The notes under the pieces are model-generated. The model ran no database searches and was not told the origin of the DNA. It worked only from the letters and a program-made list of their open reading frames with translations. From DASXTW01 sp046726275 (GTDB lineage: Bacteria > Actinomycetota > UBA4738), in assembly GCA_046726275.1 (NCBI GenBank), contig JBKPAF010000081.1:1-64000 (forward strand): a DNA stretch of 64,000 bases, in the 5' to 3' direction. Position numbers and translations under genes: made by a program. How positions within the stretch are numbered: the first letter of the stretch is position 1; the number at the start of each line of letters is the position of its first letter. Of this stretch, positions 1 through 10,475 are shown piece after piece.

Positions 1-124
1 CCCCATACATGCCGCGCGACAGCAGAGCGTTGATGTTGGGCACCGCGTCCGCGAGCTGGTCGAACAGCAGCTGCGGGGTGGCGCAGTCCAACCCGATCAC
101 CGCGACCCGTGGTCCGTTCGTCAT
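1..124 (-). CDS. Alkaline-phosphatase-superfamily protein, N-terminal 41 residues only
   Basis: This gene runs off the left edge of the window, so only the first 41 residues are visible. They read MTNGPRVAVIGLDCATPQLL and then a stretch ending LLSRGMYG. The IGLDCATP motif resembles the N-terminal metal-binding segment (usually IGLDGAT) of the type I phosphodiesterase/nucleotide pyrophosphatase branch of the alkaline phosphatase superfamily, where the Asp binds metal. A GGGGAG sequence lies about 12 bases before the ATG. The gene diverges from the membrane-protein gene at 249. The substrate cannot be inferred from this fragment. Confidence 0.6.
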   Translation of the reverse strand, partial: MTNGPRVAVIGLDCATPQLLFDQLADAVPNINALLSRGMYG

Positions 125-248
125 CGATGCACCAGTTCTCCCCAGCGAGCGAGTCGACAGATTCGAAGGGCCGACCGAAAGAGCGCGGGCTCCCCGTGCT
201 GCAAACGAGGACCCGCGCCGTCGAGTAGCCCAAGTATTGTACCCAGCC

Positions 249-650
249 ATGAACACGCTCAGGCGGGTCCTGTACCTCGAAGCCGGGGCGTGGGGCGTGG
301 TCGGAGCCGCGCTGGCGCTGGCTCCTCGGTTCGTCCTGGTCACCGTGTTCGACCAGCCACCCCTCGGTGAGCTGGCCTGGCTCCGCGTCTACGGGATCCA
401 CGCCGTGGGGCTGGCCATGTTGATGGTCCTGGTGGCCCATCGGATCGAGCAGCTGTGGTGGTGGTCCTGGGCGTTCGCCCTGGTGACTGCGGCGACGGCC
501 GCCGTGGTCGTGCTGAATGCAGCATTCGGGCTCTCGGCTTCTCAGTCGAGCGCGTTGTGGTGGCTCTTTGGACTCGTCGCTCTGGCGTTCTCCTTCGCCC
601 TTCTGTACGGCCTGTTCGCTTCGTCCAAGGAGCAGCCGTCTCCGGGATAG
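249..650 (+). CDS. Small four-helix membrane protein, unknown function
   Basis: A 133-residue hydrophobic protein starting MNTLRRVLYLEAG. Four membrane-spanning segments are visible at roughly residues 8-30, 42-62, 66-90 and 98-122, and the C-terminus is short and polar. There is no enzyme motif and I do not recognise the family. The reading frame is open upstream to position 9, but the ATG at 249 is where a hydrophobic pattern begins. There is no Shine-Dalgarno sequence. A TATTGT hexamer ends 8 bases before the ATG, which would fit leaderless transcription. It converges on the cyclase gene, whose stop lies 10 bases beyond. Confidence 0.6.
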   Translation: MNTLRRVLYLEAGAWGVVGAALALAPRFVLVTVFDQPPLGELAWLRVYGIHAVGLAMLMVLVAHRIEQLWWWSWAFALVTAATAAVVVLNAAFGLSASQSSALWWLFGLVALAFSFALLYGLFASSKEQPSPG

Positions 651-659
651 CCTCGCTCC

Positions 660-3600
660 CTATCCCTCATTCGTCGGAGAGGTGTCGCTCAGGGAACGGA
701 AGGGCTCGGGCTCGTAAGCTTCGAGGGCTCTGAACCACCCGCCGTGAAGCAGGTCGCGGATCACCGGATCATCCTTTCCGAGCCAGGCGAGGTGCCGGAG
801 CGCGTGCTCGACCACATGGTCGATGTCGATCGCCGGCGGAGGCTCAAAGGCCGATCCGCGCGCGAGCTCCCGGCGGCGAACCTCCGAGGCGTGGAACCCA
901 TGCACCGATGGCGTGGGACCATCCAGAACGGCCAGGTAGGTTACGACCAGCCGACCTCGCTCGAAGCGCCACGACGTCGAGTGCACGGCGACTGGGTGCA
1001 CTCCATACGCGGCCAAGGCTGACACGACGGCGTCGCCCGGATGCGCGGAGCCGTCCCCATCCACCTGGAGGGAGGGCCCCGGTGCGGGGCGAAGCCACCA
1101 GATCTCACCGTCTTTCAGGTACACAGGCAGGATCTCGATTACCGTCCGAGAACGATCCTCGGCCCCGGCCACCTGTTGGATGGCCCCGGCCAGGCGGGCG
1201 GCCACGTCGCCTTTTTCCGAATGCTCGGCCGTGTTGGCGATCATGGCCAGCCGATCGTTCAACAGCGTCAGCATCTGGCCGGCGACGGTCGGTTCCGCTT
1301 TGAGCAGACGAAGGAACCCCTCCCGCCCGAACTCGAAGACGACGGTCGGACCTTCCGCCACCGCGTCCGCCGTACGGGGCCCCCTATCCAGCAATCCCAG
1401 CTCCCCGAAGACCTCGCCGGGACCCATCCGGCCCAGGAGCACCTCGGTTCCACCCTCGGTCGAGGAAGCGACCCGGACTGTGCCTCGCACGACGATGTAC
1501 ACGCTGGTGCCCCCACCACCCCGGCCGAAGATCACCTCGCCATCCTCGAACGACCGCTCCACGGGCGGCTCCATCGCCTCGAGGCTCGCCGCCCCCAGGC
1601 CAGAGAGAGGCCCGGCCACCGAATCGAGCAGGGGGGCCACGTCGGGCCTGGCCACGAACGAGGACCGGTGGGCCTCGTCCTCGAGCCCGTCGGCCATCGC
1701 TCTCAGGATCGCGGCGGCCCGGGCACGCTCGATCTCAGCATCCCAGAGCTTGCCCGCCACGGAGAGCGCTCTCGACGCGATGGCGGCGGCTCGCCATTCG
1801 AGCATCCGCTCACCGGTCGACCGAGCCTTCTCCTCGAGCGCTCGTGCTCTGGCCAGGATCCCTTCCCACTCACCTTCGAGCGCGCCCGCGGCGACCCGCG
1901 CGTACTCGGCCCAATTGACGAGGAGCGGACTCTCCCCGGCGGCGAGCGGACCCAACCGCTCCGCAACCGCACGAAGTTCTTCCGCGTCCCCCGCCTCCTC
2001 CCACGCGAGGACCTCCACCTGCCCGTTCTGCAATCGATCGAGGAGCACATCGTCGGACCTCTCGCGCCCTTCCCTGAATAGGTCGAGGGCTCGAGCCTTC
2101 TCTCCCCGATGGACCGCGACCCATCCGGCCATCGTGAACACCCGGGGGAGACCGAACTTGCTCTTCAGCCGGTCGGCGATGGCGAAGCATTCGCGGAGCT
2201 CCGCCTCGACTAGGTCGAAACGGCGGAGCTCGGCCAGGAGGCCAGATCCGAAGCTCCGGATGGCCAGCTCGAGGCGTGGCGTTCGGAGCTCGACCGCGAT
2301 CCGGGTGGCTTCCTCCATGTCGACGAGGGCGGGGCCCAACTCTCCCGCGGGATACCTGGCGATCGCCCGGCCGAGGGCGAATCCTTCGTCGCGTCGATTC
2401 CCGACCTCCCGGCAGCCCTCCACGGCTTCATCGAATGCCTCGAGCGCTTCGGGGAGGCGTCCCTTGTAGTACAGCGTGTACCCGACCATGTAGAGGTTGT
2501 GATAGACCATCGGGCGCTGCCCGAGGGACCGGAACAGCTCGTCGGCTCGCCTGCCTTCGGCCAGGGCCTGGTCCAGCGGGCCCAGGAAGTACTTCGTCTC
2601 GCACAGCCCGTGCCGGGCCAGCGCTTCTCCCGCAGGGTCCCCTCCCTCTTGAGCAACGCGGAGAGCCTCCTCGTGCATCGGCAGGGCTTCCCTGTACCGA
2701 CCTCCGCCGAACTTCAACGTCCCTGCCGTATAGAGGAGACGGGCGAGTAGATGCCTGTCCCCTACCGACCTGGCCTTGTCCAGGGCGTCGGCCAGGATCA
2801 GCTCGCCCTCCTCGAACCGGTCCTGGAGCCAGTGGAGATGAGCAAGCGCCCCCAACGACTGGGCCTCCAGTTGGCCGTGGCCGGCGGCTCGAGCGTCCGC
2901 GAGCGCCCGTTCGTAATCGGCCTGAGCCTCGACGAACTGACCGAGGAGCTCCCTGGCCTCGCCTCGGGACAGGGCAATCTCCGCCAGCAAGGCGTGGTCG
3001 GTCGGCCCAGGGCTGCTCTCCGCCGCCCGGAGCGCTCGGTCGTATCGCTGGATGGCCTCATGAGTGGCGAAGAGTCGCCGGCTTCGGTGGCCGGCGAGCA
3101 GGGAATACCTGGCCGTCTTCGGGATGTCGCCCGCCTGCTCGGCGTGGAACGCCAGGATCTCGGCGAACTCCTCGTCGCGGCCGGCCATCTTCTCCTCGAC
3201 CCAGGAGAGCGCCTCGGCGTGGGCGGCCGCCCGCCGAGTCTTCGGTATGCTCGCGTACGCCACGTCGCGGGTGAGGATGTGGTTGAAGATAAGCTCCCGC
3301 TCACCTTCGACCACCGATGTGTCTCTCTGCCAGACCAATCCCTTGTGCACGAGGACGTCGATCGTCGACGTAGCGCCCGGGGAACCGAGGCGCGCGAGCG
3401 CGCCCGGCCAGAAGATCCGACCCACCACGGCAGCGTCCTGAAGGATCCGTTTCTCCTGGATCGGAAGCATGTCGATGCGCGAGGCGATCACGCCCTGCAC
3501 GGTGTCGGGCAGGCTCGCTGGGATCGGGCGCTCCAGGATCCACTCCCCGTTCGACCTGACCAGAGATCCCGCATCGACCACCATCCGCAGGAGTTCCTGG

Positions 3601-5195
3601 GCGTAGAAGGGATTCCCCTCGGCCCGGGCGAGTAGTGGCTGGATGGCCTCGTCCGGAGCGGGAAGCTCGTCGAGGAGGTGGCGGATCATGTGCTCGCCGT
3701 CCTCGGAGGAAAGCGGTGAGAGGGACACGGTGGTGGAGCTGCGCAGCCCGCCACCCCACCCCGGCCGCCGTTCCACCAGGTCAGGCCGGGCCATGGCCAC
3801 GAACATCACCCGGCTGGTCACCCGCCCGGCGAGGTATTCCACGAGATCCAGGAGGCCCGCGTCGGCCCAGTGAAGGTCCTCCAGGAGGGCCAGCACGGGT
3901 TGGTCGGAAGCCAACGAGTCGAAGTAGGCCTTCCACGATCGGGCGATGAGTTCCTTCGCCGCCGAAGGTTCTGCACCGACCAAAGGGTCGGTGGGAACGG
4001 GGACCCCGACCGAGGAGAGGAGCACCTGGACTGTTCCGGTGTGCTCGGACACCTCGAACCTCCCCAAGAAGGCTCTGGCCGCCTTCTCCAAGATGGCCTC
4101 CGGTTGGTCGCTGTCCAGGATCCCCGCGTCGGCCTTGAGGATCTCCGCCATCGGCCAGTAGGTCAGGCCTTCCCCGTAGGGGAGGCACCGTCCCCGAACG
4201 ATCCGGACCGGGCGGGAAGCCAGCGTCCGCTGGGCGAACTCATGAGCGAGCCGGCTCTTGCCGATGCCGGCCGGGCCGACCACGGTGACCAGGCTGGCCC
4301 CGCCCTCTCGCAGCGTGCGGGAAAGGAGGAGCTCGAGCAGCTCCAGCTCGCTATCTCGTCCCACCATGGGGACCGCCCCGATCGCGCCCGGACGGGGCTC
4401 TGGGGCGGCCGTGGAATCGAGCTCCCCGGTCACCTGCCAGGCGGGCAGCGGCCGATCGATCCCCTTGACCGGAACCTCGCCCAACGACCGGTAGCCTATT
4501 GCGTGCCGTGTGTCGCGGTAGGTCCTCTCGCCTACCACGATCTCTCCGGACGGGGCGAGCGCCTGGAACCGGGCCGCGACGTTGACGGGCTCCCCGGTCA
4601 CCAGGTTCTCCCTGTCCACGCCTGTCGCTGTCACGACCTCTCCGGTGTTCAGCCCGATGCGCATCCCGAGCTCGACCTCGGTCGATTCACCGGCGTCCGC
4701 GTTGAGCGCGGCGAGGCGCCGCTGCATGGCCAGGGCGGTGCGCACGGCACGCTCCGGATCGTCCTCGTGGGCCGCCGGGACTCCGAACACCGCGACGACG
4801 GCATCCCCGATGAACTTCTCCACGGTCCCATCGTGGCGCTCGATCTCTTCCACCATCGCCTGGAAGAACCGGCGCAGGACGACCCTCAAGTCCTCGGGAT
4901 CGAGACGGGCGGCGAGCTCGGTCGAGGCCGTCAGGTCGGCGAACAACACCGTGACGACCTTTCGTTCCTCCAACTCGGTATCGGGGCCCGCCTCACCGCC
5001 ATCCTGTGGCGCACCACAGACCCCGCAGAAGCGGAACTGGGAAGGCACCTCGGCCCCGCACGAAGCGCAGACCTTGCCGAGGCTGGCGCCGCACGCGCCG
5101 CAGAACCGGAAGCCCGGAGGGTTGACTCTGCCGCAGACGGGGCACGGCGCTTGCACGGAGTCCACCAGCGACCAGTCGCCCTCGGAACCACTCAT
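660..5195 (-). CDS. Zinc-ribbon / class III nucleotide cyclase / AAA ATPase / TPR / cyclic-nucleotide-binding fusion
   Basis: A 1511-residue multidomain signalling protein. Two CxxC-CxxC zinc ribbons occupy residues 18-60. A class III cyclase domain (about 77-235) has the two metal aspartates D87 and D131, the substrate lysine K127 and the transition-state pair N205/R209. The second base-specificity position, normally Asp or Thr, reads as Leu198, so the choice of ATP or GTP is uncertain. An AAA/STAND-type ATPase follows, with Walker A GPAGIGKS at 307-314 and a Walker B-like LLEDLHWAD near 437-445. A long TPR-like helical region then leads to a cyclic-nucleotide-binding domain around 1215-1325 (GEVFGELGLLDRGPRTADA core). 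The last ~160 residues are unrecognised. The architecture suggests a self-contained cyclic-nucleotide circuit, but this is inferred. It follows groEL after a hairpin. Confidence 0.85.
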   Translation of the reverse strand: MSGSEGDWSLVDSVQAPCPVCGRVNPPGFRFCGACGASLGKVCASCGAEVPSQFRFCGVCGAPQDGGEAGPDTELEERKVVTVLFADLTASTELAARLDPEDLRVVLRRFFQAMVEEIERHDGTVEKFIGDAVVAVFGVPAAHEDDPERAVRTALAMQRRLAALNADAGESTEVELGMRIGLNTGEVVTATGVDRENLVTGEPVNVAARFQALAPSGEIVVGERTYRDTRHAIGYRSLGEVPVKGIDRPLPAWQVTGELDSTAAPEPRPGAIGAVPMVGRDSELELLELLLSRTLREGGASLVTVVGPAGIGKSRLAHEFAQRTLASRPVRIVRGRCLPYGEGLTYWPMAEILKADAGILDSDQPEAILEKAARAFLGRFEVSEHTGTVQVLLSSVGVPVPTDPLVGAEPSAAKELIARSWKAYFDSLASDQPVLALLEDLHWADAGLLDLVEYLAGRVTSRVMFVAMARPDLVERRPGWGGGLRSSTTVSLSPLSSEDGEHMIRHLLDELPAPDEAIQPLLARAEGNPFYAQELLRMVVDAGSLVRSNGEWILERPIPASLPDTVQGVIASRIDMLPIQEKRILQDAAVVGRIFWPGALARLGSPGATSTIDVLVHKGLVWQRDTSVVEGERELIFNHILTRDVAYASIPKTRRAAAHAEALSWVEEKMAGRDEEFAEILAFHAEQAGDIPKTARYSLLAGHRSRRLFATHEAIQRYDRALRAAESSPGPTDHALLAEIALSRGEARELLGQFVEAQADYERALADARAAGHGQLEAQSLGALAHLHWLQDRFEEGELILADALDKARSVGDRHLLARLLYTAGTLKFGGGRYREALPMHEEALRVAQEGGDPAGEALARHGLCETKYFLGPLDQALAEGRRADELFRSLGQRPMVYHNLYMVGYTLYYKGRLPEALEAFDEAVEGCREVGNRRDEGFALGRAIARYPAGELGPALVDMEEATRIAVELRTPRLELAIRSFGSGLLAELRRFDLVEAELRECFAIADRLKSKFGLPRVFTMAGWVAVHRGEKARALDLFREGRERSDDVLLDRLQNGQVEVLAWEEAGDAEELRAVAERLGPLAAGESPLLVNWAEYARVAAGALEGEWEGILARARALEEKARSTGERMLEWRAAAIASRALSVAGKLWDAEIERARAAAILRAMADGLEDEAHRSSFVARPDVAPLLDSVAGPLSGLGAASLEAMEPPVERSFEDGEVIFGRGGGGTSVYIVVRGTVRVASSTEGGTEVLLGRMGPGEVFGELGLLDRGPRTADAVAEGPTVVFEFGREGFLRLLKAEPTVAGQMLTLLNDRLAMIANTAEHSEKGDVAARLAGAIQQVAGAEDRSRTVIEILPVYLKDGEIWWLRPAPGPSLQVDGDGSAHPGDAVVSALAAYGVHPVAVHSTSWRFERGRLVVTYLAVLDGPTPSVHGFHASEVRRRELARGSAFEPPPAIDIDHVVEHALRHLAWLGKDDPVIRDLLHGGWFRALEAYEPEPFRSLSDTSPTNEG

Positions 5196-5268
5196 CTTTA
5201 GTCAGATCCTCGACCCAACCCGGCGAGCACCACCTGATTCTCCGACCCGCATCGGGACTTCGACAAGA

Positions 5269-5297
5269 GAAGAGGGGCCCGGGTGGGGCCCCTCTTC
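5269..5297 (-). terminator. Hairpin after groEL, probable terminator
   Basis: A perfect 12-bp inverted repeat (GAAGAGGGGCCC and its complement) with a 5-base loop lies 25 bases beyond the groEL stop. The following tract on the minus strand (TCTCTTG) is only weakly T-rich, so termination may be partial. It separates groES-groEL from the cyclase gene. Confidence 0.7.
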
Positions 5298-5322
5298 CGG
5301 TGCTTCGGCGACAGGTTCGCCT

Positions 5323-6963
<1,641 letters not shown>

Positions 6964-7263
6964 CTATTTGGTGACGACGGCGAGGACGTCGCGAGCGGAG
7001 AGGATCAGGTATTCCTCCCCCTCGATCTTGACCTCGGTGCCGCCGTACTTCGAGTAGATGACCTTGTCCCCCACTTTGACATCCATGGGGATGCGCTGCC
7101 CATCCTCGAACCGGCCTGGGCCCACCGCAATGACCTCGCCTTCCTGAGGCCGCTCCTTGGCCGTATCGGGGATCACGATGCCGGAGGCTGTGGTCTCCTC
7201 CTCTTCGCTGGGCCTGACCACGACCCGGTCTTCCAGCGGCTGCAGACTGAACTTTCCGGCCAT
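6964..7263 (-). CDS. groES: 10-kDa co-chaperonin GroES
   Basis: A 99-residue GroES that caps the GroEL ring. The start [20 protein letters not shown], the mobile-loop region [11 protein letters not shown] and the [15 protein letters not shown] end are all standard. A strong GGAGGAGGG Shine-Dalgarno sequence sits just before the ATG. It is the first gene of the groES-groEL operon, with a perfect CIRCE operator and a sigma-A-like promoter immediately upstream. Confidence 0.98.
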   Translation of the reverse strand: MAGKFSLQPLEDRVVVRPSEEEETTASGIVIPDTAKERPQEGEVIAVGPGRFEDGQRIPMDVKVGDKVIYSKYGGTEVKIEGEEYLILSARDVLAVVTK

Positions 7264-7282
7264 TCCCTCCTCCTTCGCCGAC

Positions 7283-7309
7283 TTAGCACTCTCCGCTTCT
7301 GAGTGCTAA
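7283..7309. promoter_or_regulatory. CIRCE operator (HrcA binding site)
   Basis: TTAGCACTC, nine spacer bases, then GAGTGCTAA: a perfect match to the CIRCE inverted repeat. It lies between the -10 box of the groES promoter and the groES start codon, where bound HrcA would block transcription. The hrcA gene is not in this window. Confidence 0.97.
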
Positions 7310-7310
7310 C

Positions 7311-7340
7311 AGTCTAGCCACCCGGCCGCCAACCAGTCAA
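7311..7340 (-). promoter_or_regulatory. groES promoter
   Basis: Read on the minus strand, TTGACT (7335-7340) and TAGACT (7311-7316) are separated by 18 bases. The -10 box directly abuts the CIRCE operator. This is a typical vegetative promoter layout for an HrcA-controlled groESL operon. Confidence 0.75.
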
Positions 7341-7401
7341 CGGGAGTCCAGGGGGTAGCAGCAACGAGCCAGCGATGCGGGCGGAAGGGCGCTCCGGCTG
7401 C

Positions 7402-8421
7402 TCAGGTTCGGGCTGGTCCGTCCCTTCCCGCAGGCTTGGTGAGGCGGATCATCAGCCGGCCGATGGCGTTCGACTGGGACTCGGCGATCCAGATGTTGTC
7501 ATCCGGACCGGTGGTGATCCCGATCGGGTACGAGCCGTCGTCGACCAGGAAGATCAGGCCCCCGCCGGGCCGCATGACGCCCACCCTCCCCACGTCGTTC
7601 TGCGTGAACCAGATCATCCCGTCGGCCCCTTCGGTCACCCCAGCGATCCCCGTTCCGTCCGAAGGGATCGGGAACTCCGTGATCTCCCCGTTGGCCTGGA
7701 CCTTGCCGATCTTGTTGTCCCCCGCAAGAGCGGTCCACCAGACCTCGCCGTTCTTGGCGGTCGTGATGCCGTAGAGCAACTGGGCCGTGGGTGGGGTGAA
7801 GTATTCGACGTCGCCGTTGGTGCTCATCGCGCCGATCTGGCCCGGGAGCTCCTCGGTGAACCACAGCCGCCCGTCGCTTCCGGTCGTGATGAAGGTGGGG
7901 AAGCAGCAATTCTGGGTCAAGAACTCCGTGATCTGTCCGTTCACGGTGATGCGTCCGATCTGGTCGACGTCCTCTTCGGTGAACCACAGCGCGCCGTCGG
8001 GACCCACGGTGATCCCCCACGGCTGGCTCCGGGGAGTGGGGACCTCATACTCGGCGAGGAGCTGGCCGGCGGTGCTGAACTTGGCGATCATGTTGGCGAA
8101 TCGCTCGGTGAACCAGATGTTTCCGTCGGGGCCAACAGTGATGCCGTAGGGCCCGCTACCGGTACGGATGGGGTACTCCGTGATCTGCCCCGATGGCGTG
8201 ATCCTGCCGATCTTGCCTGCGTCGGACATGGTGAACCACAGGTTCCCGTCCGGCCCGGCCACGATCTGATAGGGCCGGCTGGAGGGAGTCGGGATCGGGA
8301 ACTCCTCGACCTTCAACGCACCTTGGGAGCGCGTTGGGCGAGGCGAGCCTTCGGCCGTCCCGGGTAGCACGGACAGGCAGAGCAATCCGATGAGGAAAGG
8401 GATCGAGCCGCGCGTTCGCAT
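7402..8421 (-). CDS. Exported Vgb-like (SMP-30/streptogramin-lyase fold) beta-propeller
   Basis: A 339-residue protein with a cleavable signal peptide (MRTRGSIPFLIGLLCLSVLP, then a GTAEG cleavage region). The mature part is built of about seven propeller repeats with cores like GITVGPDGNIWFTE. I place the start at the ATG at 8421, which has GGGAGG upstream, rather than further upstream. The fold is that of virginiamycin B lyase, but the mature sequence contains no histidine at all, whereas Vgb uses catalytic His residues. A lyase role is therefore unlikely and it is better called a Vgb-family exported propeller. It sits alone between groES and the epimerase gene. Confidence 0.8.
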   Translation of the reverse strand: MRTRGSIPFLIGLLCLSVLPGTAEGSPRPTRSQGALKVEEFPIPTPSSRPYQIVAGPDGNLWFTMSDAGKIGRITPSGQITEYPIRTGSGPYGITVGPDGNIWFTERFANMIAKFSTAGQLLAEYEVPTPRSQPWGITVGPDGALWFTEEDVDQIGRITVNGQITEFLTQNCCFPTFITTGSDGRLWFTEELPGQIGAMSTNGDVEYFTPPTAQLLYGITTAKNGEVWWTALAGDNKIGKVQANGEITEFPIPSDGTGIAGVTEGADGMIWFTQNDVGRVGVMRPGGGLIFLVDDGSYPIGITTGPDDNIWIAESQSNAIGRLMIRLTKPAGRDGPART

Positions 8422-8502
8422 GGAGCCTCCCCTCGAACACCGGGCCCCGACGTGGATTCGGGTCAGGCTAGGGCCCGCCGCCGAGTTGGTCAATCTGGAG
8501 TG

Positions 8503-9444
8503 TCAGGAGGACCCCCGCAGGTACGCGACGGTCTCGCGCAGCCCATCTTCCAGGTGCGTCCATGGCTTCCAGGCCAGGTGCCGTGCCGCCTTGGAATGGT
8601 CGAGAGCGCTCCGACGCACGTCGCCCGGCTGGGCCGGCCCGAACAGCGGCTCCCCCTTGAACCCCGTGACCTCCACGAGCATCCGGAACAGCTCGTTCAT
8701 GCTGGTCTCCCGGCCCGTGCCGACGTTCATGGTCAGGCCCGAGCCGGCCTCCACGGCCAGGTTCAGCGCATTGACGGCGTCGTCGATGAACAGGAAGTCG
8801 CGGGTCTGCTCGCCGTCGCCCCGGATCTCCGGCTTCTCCCCGTGCAACATCTTTCCGGCGAAGCGGGTCACCACGCCGAACCGGGTCTCCGGATCCTGGC
8901 GTGGTCCGAAGACGTTCGGGAGAACGATCGTGGTGAAGTCCAGGCCGCGGGAGCTCCGGTAGAAGCGAAGGTAATCCTCCGCAACTCGCTTGGAGATGGC
9001 GGCAGGCGTGAGGGGCTTCGCCGCGGGCATCCACGACTCCTTGATCGGAATGCTCCGAGGTTCGCCGTACATCGACGCAGAGGACGTGAAGACGACCTTG
9101 CCAACCCCGGCGGCGACGGAAGACTCCAACACGGCAAGGAGACCCATCAGGGCCACTCCGGCTTCGCTGGGAGCGTCGATGGCATCCTCGGCCTTTCCGC
9201 TTGCAGCGAGATGCATGACCACGTCCGGCCGGTGACGTTCGAACAGCGCGGGCATCCCATCCACGCGGATGTCCAGGCTGTAGAAGGTGAACCGATCCCC
9301 GTACGTGCGAGCCTCGCCGATGTTCGCCAAGCGGCCGGAGGAGAGGTCGTCGATCGCGACCACCGTGTGCGCCTGAGCCAGCAGACTGTCGCACAGGTGA
9401 GACCCGATGAACCCCGCTCCGCCCGTAACCAGGACGGTGCTCAT
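8503..9444 (-). CDS. NAD-dependent epimerase/dehydratase family protein (extended SDR), catalytic Tyr replaced
   Basis: A 313-residue extended short-chain dehydrogenase of the UDP-glucose 4-epimerase/sugar dehydratase group. It has the NAD-binding GGAGFIGSHL at residues 8-17, the DDLSSG segment, TSSASMYGEP, and the family's NVFGPRQDP and DFLFIDDAV blocks. Where the active-site YxxxK should be, the sequence reads TPAAISK, so the Tyr is Ala while the Lys is kept. The enzyme may therefore lack redox epimerase chemistry or use another residue. It ends a run of minus-strand genes and starts 10 bases after the tsaD stop. The substrate is unknown. Confidence 0.88.
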   Translation of the reverse strand: MSTVLVTGGAGFIGSHLCDSLLAQAHTVVAIDDLSSGRLANIGEARTYGDRFTFYSLDIRVDGMPALFERHRPDVVMHLAASGKAEDAIDAPSEAGVALMGLLAVLESSVAAGVGKVVFTSSASMYGEPRSIPIKESWMPAAKPLTPAAISKRVAEDYLRFYRSSRGLDFTTIVLPNVFGPRQDPETRFGVVTRFAGKMLHGEKPEIRGDGEQTRDFLFIDDAVNALNLAVEAGSGLTMNVGTGRETSMNELFRMLVEVTGFKGEPLFGPAQPGDVRRSALDHSKAARHLAWKPWTHLEDGLRETVAYLRGSS

Positions 9445-9454
9445 GAGGGGAGCT

Positions 9455-10453
9455 TCACAGCGGGAGGCTGGGGTTCGCGCCCACGTCGAGAGGAGTCCGA
9501 TCGCCCCGGATGAGCCGGTGGTGGCCGGCGCAGGCGATCATGGCGGCATTGTCCGTACACAGCTCCGGCGGAGGGATGAGGAGCTCCAGGCCATGTTGCT
9601 CGGCCCGTTCGGACATGAGCTCTCGCAGCCGGGTGTTCGCCACGACCCCGCCGCCGAGCACGATCTTCCTCACTCCTTTGTCGACGGCGGCGGAGATGGT
9701 CTTGTCGACCTGCACCTCGACCACGGCTTCCTGGAACGACGCGGCCACGTCTTCGAGCTTGGGCTCCTCGCCTCTCGCTCTCGCCGCCTTGAGGTACCGG
9801 ACCACGGCCGTCTTCAATCCCGAGAGGGAGAAGTCGTAGCCTCGCTCCGTCGCCGCACGAGGGAACCGGATCGCCGTTCGGTCGCCCGCGGTGGCGAGCC
9901 GGTCGAGGGCCGGACCGCCCGGGAATCCCAGGCCCAGGAGCCTGGCGACCTTGTCGTAGGCCTCGCCCGCCGCGTCGTCGAGGGTCTGGCCGAGGAGCTG
10001 GAAGTCGTAGGGCTCCGGCACGAACACGAGCATCGTGTGGCCCCCGGAGACCACGAAAGACACGTACGGCTCCTTCAGAGGTCCGCGCTCGAGGAAGTTC
10101 GCGTAGATGTGCCCCTCGAGGTGATTCACCCCGATCAACGGGACTCCCAGGGCCAGGGCCAACCCCTTCGCGGCAGCCAGGCCGACCAGGAGCGCACCGA
10201 CCAGGCCGGGCCCCACCGTGACCGCCACCGCATCGATCGAGCCGAACGACGCCCCGGACTCGCGGAGGGCCAGCTCGAGCAGTGGATTGATGTTCTCCAG
10301 ATGAGCCCGGGAGGCGATCTCTGGCACCACCCCCCCGAACCGGTCGTGGAGGTGCGCCTGGCTGGAGAGCAGGTTGGCCTGGATCTTCCGTCCGTCGTCG
10401 AGGATGGCGACGGCCGTCTCGTCACACGAGGTCTCGATCCCCAGGACGCGCAT
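9455..10453 (-). CDS. tsaD: tRNA N6-adenosine threonylcarbamoyltransferase TsaD
   Basis: A 332-residue TsaD, which transfers the threonylcarbamoyl group to A37 of ANN-decoding tRNAs together with TsaB and TsaE. The ASKHA-fold start MRVLGIETSCDETAVA is clear, the metal-binding histidines lie in NHLEGH (His111, His115), and VSGGHTML follows. The start was set at the ATG at 10453 because homology begins exactly there. The gene lies 22 bases after rimI in the tsaE-tsaB-rimI-tsaD cluster, so the whole bacterial t6A transferase set is here. TsaC, which makes the intermediate, is not in the window. Confidence 0.96.
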   Translation of the reverse strand: MRVLGIETSCDETAVAILDDGRKIQANLLSSQAHLHDRFGGVVPEIASRAHLENINPLLELALRESGASFGSIDAVAVTVGPGLVGALLVGLAAAKGLALALGVPLIGVNHLEGHIYANFLERGPLKEPYVSFVVSGGHTMLVFVPEPYDFQLLGQTLDDAAGEAYDKVARLLGLGFPGGPALDRLATAGDRTAIRFPRAATERGYDFSLSGLKTAVVRYLKAARARGEEPKLEDVAASFQEAVVEVQVDKTISAAVDKGVRKIVLGGGVVANTRLRELMSERAEQHGLELLIPPPELCTDNAAMIACAGHHRLIRGDRTPLDVGANPSLPL

Positions 10454-10475
10454 GGATCCGGCCCCGGTTCCTAGC

